From Nematostella vectensis (taxonomy: Eukaryota > Cnidaria > Anthozoa > Actiniaria > Edwardsiidae), in assembly GCF_932526225.1 (NCBI RefSeq), contig NC_064037.1, positions 8,910,203-8,974,202 of the forward strand: DNA of 64,000 nucleotides, written 5' to 3'. The notes beneath the pieces were generated by a model that searched no databases, had not been told where the DNA came from, and worked only from the letters and a program-made list of their open reading frames with translations. Shown here piece after piece: positions 11,117 to 24,044 of this stretch. Numbering within the stretch: position 1 is the stretch's first letter; each line of letters starts with the position of its first letter. The position numbers and the translations under genes are program-made.

Positions 11117-14100
11117 TCAATAATTGATGTGAACAGAGCCATTTGACGTTAGACACGCCTTCATCTCAACGAGTTCCTGCACATCCGGGTGATTACGGCC
11201 GTAGTAGGTTGCCAGGAGACTGGCAGCCTTGTCAATCATCGGCAGAGCTTTCTTGGCTTGCCTATCGTTGAAGAGAAGCTGAGATAGTTTGTGGAGTTCG
11301 TGAGCGTATTCGACGCTTGTGGAGCCGAATGCTTTCTCGACGGCCTCGGAGCTTTGCAAGCAATGCTGCGACGCTAGTTTGAAATCGCCGATCATAGCGT
11401 AACATCTGTGAAAAGAGGGAAGGTTGCTATCAGACCTAACACCTAAAATTTGTAAATTAAGCTATCAGAATACTACAGCTTAGCGGAAATTTTGGTTTTG
11501 ATTATACTCCTGCGCTAGCTTTTTTTTTTCTGTTAGTCGCCACTTCGGGAATGGATATCATATATATATTTTTTCAAAATTATGAGAGTTTTGAATTTCA
11601 CCAAAAAAAAAAAATACCTAACTGTCACGCAAGTCAGAATCACAGACTAAAAAAACCGAGGTGCGTCACGAATGAGGGTCCACAGGCCTGTAACTATGTT
11701 AACTTAAACACGAGGTTCCGCTTTAAAAGGAAAAGCTCCTCCCACCCCCGGGCTCCAGAACAATCAGTTATCAATCAGCCGTCAATGAATCAACATGTAA
11801 GGACCATTGGTCTGAGCGCTAAATTAAAATTTCATATTTAAAACCAAATTAAACATCATCCCTGGACTTGTCCACCTAAAATGTTTCTATTTATAGTAAA
11901 ATAATGCTATACCAAGCTGTGTGCACTCTAAAATACGAGAATTTTTTATCACAGCGTAGTTATAATTTATGCAGATGCGTTAGATTATGGAAAGCGCATA
12001 ATTAACATAAGTTTTGCACCGAAAACGTGAGTTGGTAGCAAATCACTAATTTATCGAACTGTTATCAAAATTGTCTTGTTACCTGTAAAAAAATAGTTTT
12101 ATTCCAAACGAACTAGGCTAAGGGATAAGCATTTGTTACAGGAGACTTTTAATTTGTGACTGCTAGCGTGGTGGTATTCTAATTATAATTGCAAATTCGA
12201 GCCAGGTGGTGGGAGGAGCTTTCTCTTTTATAGCGGAACCTCGTGTTTAAGATTTGAATAAAATTAAACATGAGCTCCATCATATGCCGACGCAGTCCTG
12301 CTATACGAACCTTGCCAGTGCGTCGTGTGTCTCCGCCAAGTCCTTGTGGTGTGGGTGCAGTATTTGTGTCCTGGTGCGCAAGCATTCCTGGAAAAGCCCA
12401 AGCGCTTCCTGGACTCCGATTCTCTCCATAGTTCGCACAGCTTTGAAGAACAGCAGCTCTGCTTGGCGGGAGCGGCTCAATTCTTCCTCTATGCTTTTCT
12501 CTAGAGTGCATTTTTTGTTTTGACAACGCGCGAGGGAGGGTTCAAGAGGTGATGGCTTCATTGGGCACTTGCACCTGGGGCAGGCAAACGCCGAGAAACA
12601 CAGTCTGGTGTTTTCCATCTCTTCATCACTAAAAATTAAATAGGACAGCAAGTTATCAAACGCGACTAGATTTTATCACAATATGGAGAATTTAATTTGC
12701 TCGCAAACAAGAAATTGAGAAAATGTGATAAAGCCCTTGGATAACATTGTTTGCTTTATTTTCAAAAAAATATAAAAAAAGGAAAAGGAAAACGAGAGTA
12801 TACACCAATTAAGGCTCCGTGCTACTAAAATTTAAGCTGGGCAAGCACATAGTGAATATCACAAGCTTAGAGACTGCCATGCTAGAATGTTAGGCGGGAA
12901 AGAAAAATCTGTGCATCAACTGAAACAGTAAAATTGTTTCTTTTTAGGAAATCTGAACGATGTAACAGCGGCCTTCTTGCCTCAGCCTGTATTTTCTTAG
13001 AAGCATACATTTTATATAAGAAATTAAGTTTAGGGCCTATGGTACTATCTTTTGAGTCCGTTGCTAGGGAAATTTGTTTGTTTTATAAAAGCTTCTGTTT
13101 TTTTGTCAAATCTCATGGAACTTTCAACATACCTTAAGTGTTTTATACATAAATAAAACAAGTGATGACGTCATCTTACCCCTCCCATGGTCACGTGACT
13201 CAGAACAGAAAAACGTGTCGGAGAAGCTACTGTTCAAATCTAACATCATTTTTTTTTGGCATAAACATTTTCACATCATTGTTTTCTGAAACTTCACGCA
13301 TCCGATCTGCAATATTTTGGCCCCTTTAATCTTAATACAACCATTTGGCATAACATACATACCTAGTGCAAGCAGAACATTGACAGGTGAAGAAATACTG
13401 CTTGTACAGGAGCTTCTGTCTCTCTTCACGCGGCATGTGGTTTACGTGGGGCCCATAACAGTGGGTTATCCCAGAGCCAGGGGCTATGTTATGGGTAGCT
13501 CTCACCACTAGCACCCCATCAACAAAGCTGTGAGAACACAAACAAATTTAGCACTTAGATTTTTTTTTGGTGGTGGTGGGGGGGAGAGGGTATTGTATTA
13601 TGGATACTGTATTATGGAAGGTCAAATCAAACCATTATCCTATCAAGAACAATTCACATAAAGTATTATTCAATTGAGACTAATGCTTTGAGTCCAAACT
13701 TTTTTTATCACATACTTATCAACTTTTTTATCAAGTTTTTATCACCACTTCATTCATTGTGTCTAAATAACAACAAAAAAACTGGCTAAAAAAATTTCTA
13801 AAAAAATTAATCTAGAGCTTACCTGACAAGGACATCTGGATCACAAGCGTGGTTGAGTAAAGATGCTGTAGGGTATATAGCACTAGCTATCCTCCGCTGC
13901 TCCCGGGACACAACTTGATCATGGCTGCCACCCATTTCTTCATCCTCCTCGTCGCTGCTACTTGTTGAGACTATTGCTGTTATGGCATGGACGTTGCATG
14001 GCATTTGTTGTAAATGGTGGACCAGTAAGGCACCAACAACATCACTACTCAAACCATCCTTTCCACAGAATTCCTCTGTGGTGATACCCAAAGATGTGTA

Positions 14101-17100
14101 AGCTTGCCTACTATAGGGTGTGTTCCTGCTACATAAGGTCCTGTCCTGTTCAAAATTTCCATTTTGTGTCCTTTGTTCCTCACAAGCATTGTAAACTTCT
14201 GAGCAATCACTGTCATCATCGGAGTCCAGTTCTGTTTGTACTTTAGTTTTATCTGATTTGATTTGTGAGCAATGAATACAAGCACTGGAGGTTCCATTTT
14301 CAAGAAATTCCACCAGGAACGCAGAGTTCTAAATAAACAAAGAAAGAATTAGAAAAGCACCACAAGCATCAGTTTTTTTCACAACCACTGCCATCATCAT
14401 CATCATCTCTCACTATGATCATCATAATCGCCATCATCATCATCATCTCTCACTATGATCATCATAATCGCCATCATCATCATCATCATCATCATCACCA
14501 TTATTATAAGTCACCATCACCATCATTGCCATAATAATCGGCATCATCATCACCATAACAGCCATCATCGCCATTTTTATCACAGTCACCATCATCACCA
14601 TTATTTCCATAATTTCATCACCATTACAACCTTCACCACCATCGTAATTATCATAATCATCACATTTGCCATCTTACACCAAGTATCATCATGACAGTCA
14701 ACAGCTTCAAACTTACCATTGCATAGGACATCAATGCTTTGATAGGTTGGAGGTCCGAGTTTGTAACCAGGGAAAACACAGAGCCATAGTCGCCAGGGTA
14801 TGATCCACTAACAGTACAGCCAGGAAGAGAACAGGAAGTTGTGGCAACATCACGTGAAAGTCCGTTCAGAACATCTAGATGGTACCACCAGAAAAAGCAA
14901 AATTAGGCCATATTTAAACGAAGTGTGTCACTTTTGTTAATAAATTACAATAAAAAATGGTACTCAAATTGGAGTAATTATCATCTTTATAACAATCATG
15001 GCATTGTCTCATGGGTATGTGTTTTCATAGTTTATTTAGCATGAATGGGCAATACCATTAGGGTAATTCTATCATAAGATAACACTCACCTATGATGTCT
15101 TTGGCACTCGTGGTTAATAAGATTCTCAGTGACAAGTGAGTGAATGTGTCAACCTGGTAAACATTGGATAAAAGACAAAGTGGTTTAAAACTGCAAGTGG
15201 CTGAGGTAAAACAACAACAAACATCATCACTTATCATAATAACTTACTATTTCCAAGACAGGAAAGATTTCACACTCAACATGATGGTACTGAGACCACG
15301 CCTTGTTGCGGCAAGCAGCTGAGCAGTATAACACTGATGAACAGTGGTTACACCTAACAAAAAAGAAATTCAGTATGAGTATGGTTTTCGGATTATTTCA
15401 ATAAAATTTATGTGTGCTGTATATTTGGAAAAAAGGGAGATGTATACTTACGGCACAGGAGCTACCAGGGATTTATAACAGCACTCACAGTGGGTCTTTG
15501 CATTTTCTGGCAGTAAAACAGCAGAGTATGGCTCCTCTGCAATTAGTGTGTCACCAGCTCGAATTTCACTTGATGCCTAATAGAAAAAATACTTCCATTG
15601 TTATAAAGGGCATAGTGTTAGTTGATTTTATGCGGGGATTTAATCAAAATGAGAAGAAACATGTAAGAAAATCTCAATATACAGTTATTGAAAGAGACTT
15701 ACAGTGTGCTATCTTTATGTTGCCCTTACACTCAAGAGTATAATGAATCTACCTTCAATCTCGTACATATTGACTTAGGCATATACAGTACTGACAGAAA
15801 GTAATGCAACCGAAAACTGACAAATTTCCCGGAAAATTTGTCTATTGTTCTAATCCAAAATTCCGGGTATCTTCACCAAAAATTCGGCTATAGTTTTTTT
15901 GGCAGTTAAGGGTTATTGATTTTGACTTTCGTTGTAAATGAGTTTTTTTTCTGTACACTGTACTCTCTCAGGACGGACACAGAGTTATCAAAGCTCTATG
16001 TTATTACGGCACAGACGATGCGCGATCAGCAAACAACACATGTGACGTCTATGTTCACAATCGGTTCATGGCCGGTAATTCTAAACTCACAAAAGATAGA
16101 CGATGCTAGGGTAAGCAAATTATGAAAACACAACTTGTTCTCGTTAAAAAGAATACACTTGATTTGTAAGGAAATTGTTTGGAGTTTCGCTTGCCTAATA
16201 ACTTACGCTTTGCTAATTTACCTACACGATCTTGTTGCGACTTCGATAAGCCATGTAAATAAACACGATAGAGAGTCTCAACAAAAATATTTTACATGCA
16301 GAAATACAGTTGTTGTATCTCAAATTAATGTAAAGATTCTTTGGGTCTCTTTTCCAAACGGTTATTTTAAACTAAAACTTGGTACGCAAAGCCACTGATT
16401 ATAAAAGTTTTTGTGGCCCATGGAAAGCCTGTCGCAGGAAAGCTTGTCACACGCTATGATGTGTTAATGATACCACTAAAGTGACTGCGGTGACCGCGGT
16501 TACTACCAATGATAGCTCAAACTAATGATAATAATTACATGATGTGCTTGATTCTCCTTCTAAAGACCTGTAAAGATAGAAACCTGTTGGTTTTGCCTAA
16601 AATAGATAAGCTATATCAGATTACTTGATTTTTATCCAGATCGTGTAGAAATATATATTTCTTATCATTTATAGTAGTGGTATAAATTTGATTTTTTGAA
16701 CCCATTGACTCCTGGCTATTTTTGAGCTGAATTAAAAAAAAACCGACTTAAACCGATACCTCCCCCCCTATTCTGAGTTTGATACAGCCCCTCAAAGTCA
16801 AACACAGCTGCACCTAGTCAGTGGTAGCTTTCCAACAGTGCTTTGCGCTCCCCACTTTTAATCCCTTGTCGTTGTGCTGAAGCAAGCACAAGTTGATGGT
16901 TGCTTGTATTTTTCATCAAAAATACAGCTATGAGCATATTAGGAGAGTGTCTCAGGACATCATGAATGGATATTTGCAAGCAAAGGTGGATTCATGATGA
17001 TTTTTCTTGTTTGGCTTTGCCTGGATGAGAAAATAATTTTCTAATGAATCACCACAGCTCTCCTAAATGCTGTCTTTTCTGAAACCAAATTGATTCCAAA

Positions 17101-20100
17101 ATTGTTTACACTGCTATTCTGGGTCTGTATGACCTGAAATTGATTTGTTTGCCTTCGGGGTGAAAAGACTTATAAAAAAAACCATCTGACTTTGGGGAGA
17201 GGAGTGTTGACTGGCCCTCCCCTCGTGAATTTTTCACTGGATCTCCCAGAATTCTTTGCAATACGTAAAGGCATCTTCGTGGTTTTACAAGCCTTCAAGG
17301 AGTGCACATTGTGTCTTGAGGCCATGGAAAAGTATCTGGAGGATCAGAATAAAGGTATCTATTTGTGTCTTGAGCTGTGTTTGCTGATCTCTCTCCCTTG
17401 TGTGGTATTTTGAGCGTTTTATTGAGAGGGGTGATTCTGCTTTTCTTTCCTTGTTCGATTTGAAATTTGTCAAAGAACCTGTACTATTATTTGGCTTAAG
17501 AGTAGTTGCCAACACCTTGGTTGGATGCATATCTTCATGACCATTTATCCCTTAGACTGATGCCTGCGTATCTTCATCTTGTTGTGTTTATTTTGCATTT
17601 ATGAATTTTTTGGGTTGTGGGTACTTCCCAAAGCCGGTACAGGCCGGTTTAGGGGTCAATGTGTTAAAGTATGTGTATTTTTCGTGATTTTCATGATTTG
17701 GGATTCCTGTGGTTCTTCATACAAGCCTTGTATGGGGAAAATCGATGTGGTTTTCTGGGTGTTTACGTGCTCCGATTTTCTTATACTTTTAGTATGTTAT
17801 AAAGGGAGACTAAATTAATACAAAAACGTTAAAAAACCTTGTGTTGCAATTAGTCTGATTATAAACCGTAGATTGATTGGACTAATCGAGTATTCAGATA
17901 AATTGAAACGCAATCTTAAGCAACACATTATATTTCCGAAAAAAAAATTATTTACAGGATGTTTATTTTATTTGAAGTTCCTTTATATACTGTAACTTAC
18001 TAGTTGGTCGATATTTTGCGTAGTGGTGTCTTGGAGAGGAGCAATCGAAGTTTTCAAACGCACAAGTTTTAGAGACGCGGAGGCATTGGAGAGTAACATG
18101 TTCTGTGACTATGTATTATGTGCATTGGTTCCCCTTAAAACTTTGCTCTCGTATTAAACTAAGCTAAGAGAATCAAATTTTGAGATTCTGATAAAGAAGA
18201 ATCCTCTGCCTCTAAAAAATAAAATTAAAAGCCTGCGAAATCGCTTTGCCAACATTAGCAGATTAGTGTCCGTACAAATCTCAGGGATTTGTGCTGTACA
18301 TGTAAGTCTATCCGAAATTTAGAACGGCGAAATTCAGCTAGAACCACATTTGCCTTAAATTCTTGCTAAGTTGAAAATTTGCCAACATTTCAGGAGTTTG
18401 CAAAACAAAAGAATTTCGGCGCTGCCAATCTTTCAGCGAATTACAGGTGTTTTCGGATGTTATCGCCGAATATACGGCAAATTTCGGCGAAATTCGGTTG
18501 CTTTACTTTCTATCAGTACTGTATAATATTATTATATAGCCGTGTTTGCTGTGTCAGATTTGCTTTTAGTCATGATTTGCTAGTTAAAAGCCTATGATTG
18601 TACCTGCAAGAATCTGCCCTGGTTCTGGTCATAGTTGATCTTTAACAAGCTGGAGCCATTGGCCATCTTTGGGTGTCGACCCCCAGACAAGCATGCAGAA
18701 CCACTGGAACCTTAAAGCAAAAAAAATCTAGTAAAGACTTTCCCTGAAAAGGAACTCACATAAAGTAGGAAAAAACTTCAAGTACTGAATAATACAGTGA
18801 GCAAATATTTTATGTTTGCAAGTAAAGTCACTTAAAATAATCCTATACCCCACTTACCATTCTTATTTTGGCTGTGGCGAGCTTGTTTACGGAGACAAGA
18901 TTTCTGAAGTTTCAATAGCTTGTCTCTTATTACATGGTTGTACTGAAGAGAAGATGCCTCAGCTATGTCGTTCAAAGAAGCCTGAAATTTTTAAATAAGC
19001 ATGCAATAACTCCATTTTACTAAAAGATAAACAAGATGTGACCATTTAGACTACTTCACACTTCTTAAGTGCTAGTACTTTGACTCACCTCATACTCCCC
19101 TACCAGAAAGAGAACCTCTGCCCTCTTTGAAAGAATTGAAGGCAGGCATATCTGTAGAGTAGACTGCTGGTCACCAGTTTGATGGGGAAAGTACTGTATA
19201 GCCTGTTAACAAAAAAGACAAAGCATGAAACAAATATTCTTACAATGCAGGCAAAGGGCAAGGGGAAAAGATTCCCTATGAAAACTGTGTGTACTACTTT
19301 TGAAATTTTTTGTCGTTGCTCCTATACACCTAAATTTGATATACCCCTATGAATAAACTAGAGAATAGAAGAGCTGGGTGCAAATTAAATTATTGGTCAG
19401 ACCCATCAAAACTTGGTCAGTGATTGCGCTGCTTTTTTTTTACAAATGCTTAAAAAATCATGACAATGAATTGACAGCACAATAAAAAAGAGTGCAACAT
19501 CTATTTCAAAAAATAAAATACCTGTGAGTAATACGACAGAGCTCTGTGGAATTGACTCTTAGTGAATGCCAGGTCCCCAGCAAGACACCACCGAAGTGAT
19601 AGCTCTTTTGACTTGCAGGAAGACTTATTAGCGAGAAGTTCATGCACTTTTGCAATGAAGCCTTGTGCAATCGTATCAGATCTATTATAAAATACAAAAA
19701 TATCCATCAATCACTCACTCACTATCCTTTTACAGTTTGGTCCACTTCTAAAGTGGGTCTGATGGGCATGTTTTTATTAATAGTCCAAAAGGGCAAAGGA
19801 ATATAATCCTGCCAGTTTGCCATGCCAGATGTTATCATTGTGCATATGATATTAGTCAGACCATGTCTTGTTGAGAGATCACACCATCAGACTATTGTTC
19901 ATGAGACAATTGAATGGGTACCATGCATAAACAATGGGACATATCCATTAGATGTGCTAATAAAAATGAGACAGTTTAATGCCAAAGTTGATTAAAACGT
20001 GCAATACTATCTTCATTTTAAAGTTTAGTAAAGTGAAGGAGAATATAAAAAAAAAGAACTCGAAAGTAATTATATTGCCTGTTTATCCTGCAGCCCCTGA

Positions 20101-20689
20101 CATGGTACAACCTCACATAGCTCAACCCTGAATATTTGACGCCTTTGCTCAATAAAGTAACATGCGCTTTTGTTCACCACCAATTTCAATTGCAACAAGG
20201 CTGTCTTAAGAGATATATGCCAAAAAATTAACACAAACAGAGAGATCACGTCAGTACTTACAGTGTATCAATGTTCATATTGTGCGCCTTTGTGGGTCAA
20301 AATACTATCTCGTGCTTAACTTACATTTCGCTAGAGCGATGAATACCAAAATACTAAAGAACTGACAAATTCAATTGTTTTTTTTTTATCATTCGCAAAA
20401 GCTCATGTGTCCTTTGTAAACAAGGGTTGCTTCAAGCAAACGAAGAAAGAACGTCAAACGAAGTACAGTACGAAGTAAAACGCCAGTGAAGCTACAACAG
20501 ATTGCAAAAGTTTCGCAATTTGAGACACATAGATGTATTCCTCGACACTGAGCTCTACCTTAAAAGTCTCCTGCAAAATCTGAAGCGTTCTGCATCGGTT
20601 TTGAGGTTGGCAAAGTCCTTCAGATATTTTTGACAACTAAGCGAGTCGATTATAAATTTCTCCCATTCCTCCTTCAGTTGTCCCAACAT
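11117..20689 (-). CDS. SMYD4: SMYD4-like SET and MYND domain lysine methyltransferase (13 exons)
   Basis: Exons: 20689-20559, 19681-19522, 19202-19089, 18981-18858, 18710-18604, 15576-15452, 15353-15248, 15153-15090, 14874-14717, 14328-13823, 13527-13363, 12628-12311, 11405-11117; 2367 nt, 788 residues, close to vertebrate SMYD4 (about 800), all phases consistent. The start (MLGQLKEEWEKF) matches the SMYD4 N-terminal pattern. Order: N-terminal TPR-like helices (exons 1-4); start of SET (about 213-240); MYND zinc finger with C242, C245, C255, C258, C263, C267, H275/H276, C279; SET core motif NHACDPD at 522-528; post-SET cysteines C580, C582, C585; then a CPRC...KKC zinc-like cluster and C-terminal TPR-like repeats. 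Exon 10 inserts an acidic, Ser/Asp-rich loop (DSDDDSDCSE, SSSDEEDEE). SMYD proteins methylate lysines using S-adenosylmethionine; the SMYD4 substrate is not evident here. Confidence 0.93.
11708..12246. mobile_element. MITE with TTAA flanks in SMYD4 intron 12
   Basis: Ends ACACGAGGTTCCGCTTTAAA... and its reverse complement ...AGCGGAACCTCGTGT form inverted repeats of about 40 bp, also sharing AAAGCTCCTCCCACC. TTAA lies directly outside at 11704-11707 and 12247-12250, as expected for a TTAA-targeting (piggyBac-like) element. No coding capacity; 539 bp. Confidence 0.75.
14388..14690 (+). repeat. CAT/ATC trinucleotide microsatellite
   Basis: Impure runs of ATC/CAT, including a duplicated block (CACTATGATCATCATAATCG twice), in SMYD4 intron 9. 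The His-rich open frame over it is an artefact. Confidence 0.9.
16690..17667 (+). mobile_element. Dispersed repeat family, long copy, in SMYD4 intron 5
   Basis: Shares many blocks in order with 41604-42101: CATTGAC(T/G)CCTGGCTATTTTT at the left, GGAGGATCAGAATAAAGGTA and GTTGGATGCATA inside, and GGCCGGTTTAGGGGTCAA-like sequence at the right. The two ends are imperfect inverted repeats of each other (ACCCATTGACTCCT against AACACATTGACCCCT), as in a non-autonomous DNA element. No protein recognised. The remainder of the 3 kb intron 5 (15577-18603) shows nothing I can name. Confidence 0.6.
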
Positions 20690-20889
20690 AGCTGAAACCT
20701 CCACCGACGGTAGCTTATTATCGAGCAAGTATAAGTAGATGAATGACCGTGACTGCGGGACAATGATTAACAACGCAAATCGAAGACCTTTTGTCTGGGG
20801 ATCAGGAGGAAATGATGATGAAATTTTGTGCCAATGTTGCTGGCTTTTGACGGGGCTTCGGGTTTTTACTGCAGACTCGAACTTCTTAC

Positions 20890-20950
20890 GAGGATTCTGA
20901 TTGGTCAAAAAAATCATCCGATTTTAGAACAAATTAATAGCCAATCAAAA
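20890..20950 (-). promoter_or_regulatory. Probable SMYD4 promoter with two CCAAT boxes
   Basis: CCAAT sequences lie in both orientations: GATTGGTC near 20899 and GCCAATCA near 20940, 200-250 bp upstream of the SMYD4 start codon at 20689. No TATA box is seen. The exact transcription start cannot be placed. Confidence 0.35.
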
Positions 20951-21125
20951 AATGCGTACAATAACTTTCCACCCATATCTATTTTAGAGAAAAAAAACAC
21001 AGTGTGACCATAAATTACAGACTAGTGTTAGTGTACCATACCTGCAAACACATTAGTTTTTACTTTTTTGGTAATTTTGTGCCCCCTCCCCTCTTTAAGA
21101 AAGATGCAAGTAAAATAATGGTGAG

Positions 21126-24044
21126 CCGGGGCTCATAAGTAGGGGCAATCAACTTCCCCATGTTCTGGTACTATATAGGTGTCACGGCGTTTCCTAGGAT
21201 TAGGCTATTTTTAGACGCGCGGATGAGCCAATCAGATTCTACTTTTGTGTTGACGTTTTGGCTTATGAGCTCAACTGCACGCGCAGTCTCTAGTCCGGTC
21301 GCTTAGTGTTTCAATCTATACATAGCGGACAAAAGCACCAAACTTAGCACAAAGATAGCCAAGAGGATGCTAATTAATATTGAGACCGGTGCCCACCGGT
21401 ACCACTTGAGGATTTCGTGTAATAACGGAATAAAAATTAGAAAAAAGCGTCGATCACGGGCTTCCTGTGGTGAAATTTAAAAGACCTTGTATCTCCAAAA
21501 CTAAGGCGAAATATCTGATTGTTTTATTCTAGTAGGGGAAATATAACGCTATTTGTTAATATTTCAAGATAAAATTGTCGTCGGCTGCATTAAAACGCTT
21601 TATCAAGAGAAAAAGTTTTCAAGGCTAGACCCAATCCCCCTCACGGTTATCCAAGATGGCGGCTTATATTGGCATAGATACGCTCGCCCCATGACAGGTT
21701 CTCCAATAGGGTTCTGGATTCCGGATCCTAGTGTGTGGATTCCGGATTCCATGTGGGTTTTTTCTCGTGGATTCCGGATCCCAGCAGCATGGATTCCGGA
21801 TTCCATATCTCATTTTTTCATGGATTCCGGATTCCATATCTCATTTTTTCATGGATTCCGGATTCCATATCTCATTTTTTCATGGATTCCGGATTCCATA
21901 TCTCATTTTTTCATGGATTCCGGATCCCATATCTCATTTTTTCATGGATTCCGGATTCCGGATTACCTGTCATGGGGCGAATACGCGGTAGTACCTCATA
22001 AAATCGCGTATTATAGGTGAAAAAAAGGCTCATACTTTATGTATCAAGGACTTACAATGTCAATAACCTACTAAATATGAACTTTTGTCTTGAATTTAAA
22101 TGTATTTCTTCTAAATCTGCGTTTATTGCAATTATCGGGTATTTTGACGTTGGCTAACTGGCTAAAGAGGTAGAGCTGGATTTAATAGGGGCTTTGTAAA
22201 TGTATGTCAACTAGACACCACACAACAACGAGATGCTTTAGATATGCCTCCTCAATCGAAGTAATTAGTTTGTGAATCTTTTCTTGAGAATTAAAGTATT
22301 TAGATGTTCTGCATCAGAAGAAACATCTGTAGAAACTCTTTGTCGCAATAGCGCAAAATGGCACAGGAATTGTGATGGAAAAAGCCATGGAGCATAAGTA
22401 AAGGAAAGGTCTCCAGGAAGCGAGAGAGGATGATAAAAAAAGTGTAGAGCTTTTTGTCAGGCTTATAGAATATAATATATTATCAGAATATATAACTGGA
22501 AGCTGTTAAAAATGGTACGTACCTTTCTTGGGATGTCCAAGCTCCACAATGCGCATGAGACACGCTTGGGAGATTTCGGGAATGAGAAATCCTTTAACCG
22601 ATTTTTACTAAGGACAGAGTTTTAGAGGCTTTTTCTAAGGCGCACGATCAGTGATCGGCGGACCGTTATTGTAATAAAGGGAAAAAAGTCATTCTGAAAT
22701 AAACTGAAAGAGAGACTTTTTAGAATGATGCGCGTACGCAAGCTTGTGTGCAGGGTACGCTGGGATTTCTTTTCCAAACAGAAGATGTTTCCTTCGACGG
22801 TGCTATAAACAAATGTACAAAAACTCTAGTGTCAACGGTACTAGCGTCGACCTTAGGACACGTTTAGGCCCAAACCTGACTTAAGCCAGAATTATTTTAT
22901 GTAAGTTATAAACGATCAGATGGTTTTGAGCGCCATATCCGTAAACGCCAGTAGCTGATTTTTTCCTGGTGACGGGCCTATTAATTACAGCCGCGCTGGT
23001 TGAATCAAAGCTCTGTAACCCTTAATATAATGCTTAGACAGCTCATTGAAAGAAAATTTCTGGTGAAATTCATGTGCACCACCTATTGTGCTTATTTGAT
23101 GGACGGAAATCAGTCATATTATTATTATATTTGTATGTTAGGTAGAGGGATGTAAAAAAAAGACCGCGCGGAGCCTGGGTTCCAGTAGATTTCCTTCTTC
23201 TTCAAATGTAGCTTTTTATAGCTATTTATACGTTTTTTTGTTCGGAATTCGATAGAGTACAGCTTAAATGATAGAAATCGTTTTCAAATGTGTGCATTTT
23301 TATCTTTTTTTGCCTCATGAAAAGGTATGAAAATCTCACCACAGGGTACCCGCAATACCAGATTTCTAAAAAAAAGAATTGCTCTTTATCTATGGATCCG
23401 CTAATGGCACCGGTAATATTAATTACCATCTCATAGGCTATAATTATACCAAGTCTGGTGCTTTTGTCCGCTGTGTATAGATTGAGCTCTTTTTGTGCGC
23501 TAAGCGACCTGGCTACTCAGACAAACGAAGACTTTTTGTTGCTCTCTTCTTTAATATGAATCCAACCCTACCTATGACTTTGAATTCTAGCTTGCAATTC
23601 TTTTAATAAACAAACAAAACCGACGGATGATAGATAAAAATATATTCTTCCTAACTGCAATTTGCGCGTGCAGCCTCACGTCACTTGCGCGCGCGACCCA
23701 CGTCAACGTAGCTGATTGGCCCGTTCGTGCGCGCGCGTCTAAAAATAGCCTGATCCTAGGAAACGCTGTGAAAAAAATAAGGTTGGGGATGAGTACCATA
23801 CCTTAATGGAATGCGACTATGTCAATGATATACGTAGAGTATTTTTTAATGATCTATTTGCAATCAATAACTCTTTCAAACTGTTAAGGCCAAAATACCT
23901 TTTTTTGTATATTATGAATAGAATATAGGCATATAAGCCAACCTACTTTGTATATTATCCTAATATACCTGTATTGGTATTTATTGGAATAAAGTTATCA
24001 AAGTTTATATAGTACAGATGATTGCCCCTACTTATGAGCCCCTG
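21126..24044. mobile_element. 2.9 kb inverted-repeat element between SMYD4 and Elongin C
   Basis: The left end CGGGGCTCATAAGTAGGGGC is repeated inverted at the right end (GCCCCTACTTATGAGCCCC). The inverted match continues through TTTCCTAGGATTAGGCTATT-like sequence (21190-21290 against 23700-23780) and CATAGCGGACAAAAGCACC (21320 against 23460). The right arm (23510-23780) also matches the MITE at 53420-53880, so both are one family. The interior holds a 31 bp minisatellite and no recognisable protein. Confidence 0.75.
21795..21965 (+). repeat. 31 bp minisatellite, about 5 copies
   Basis: The unit contains GGATTCCGGATTCCATATCT followed by CATTTTTTCAT. Partial units extend left to about 21715. 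It lies within the 21126-24044 element; the overlapping open frames are artefacts. Confidence 0.92.

Noticed and set aside
14455-14694. His/Ile-rich 79-codon frame
   Set aside because: It is the CAT/ATC microsatellite.
21553-22020. 155-codon frame with FHGFRIP repeats
   Set aside because: It crosses the 31 bp minisatellite; no start, domain or splice context.
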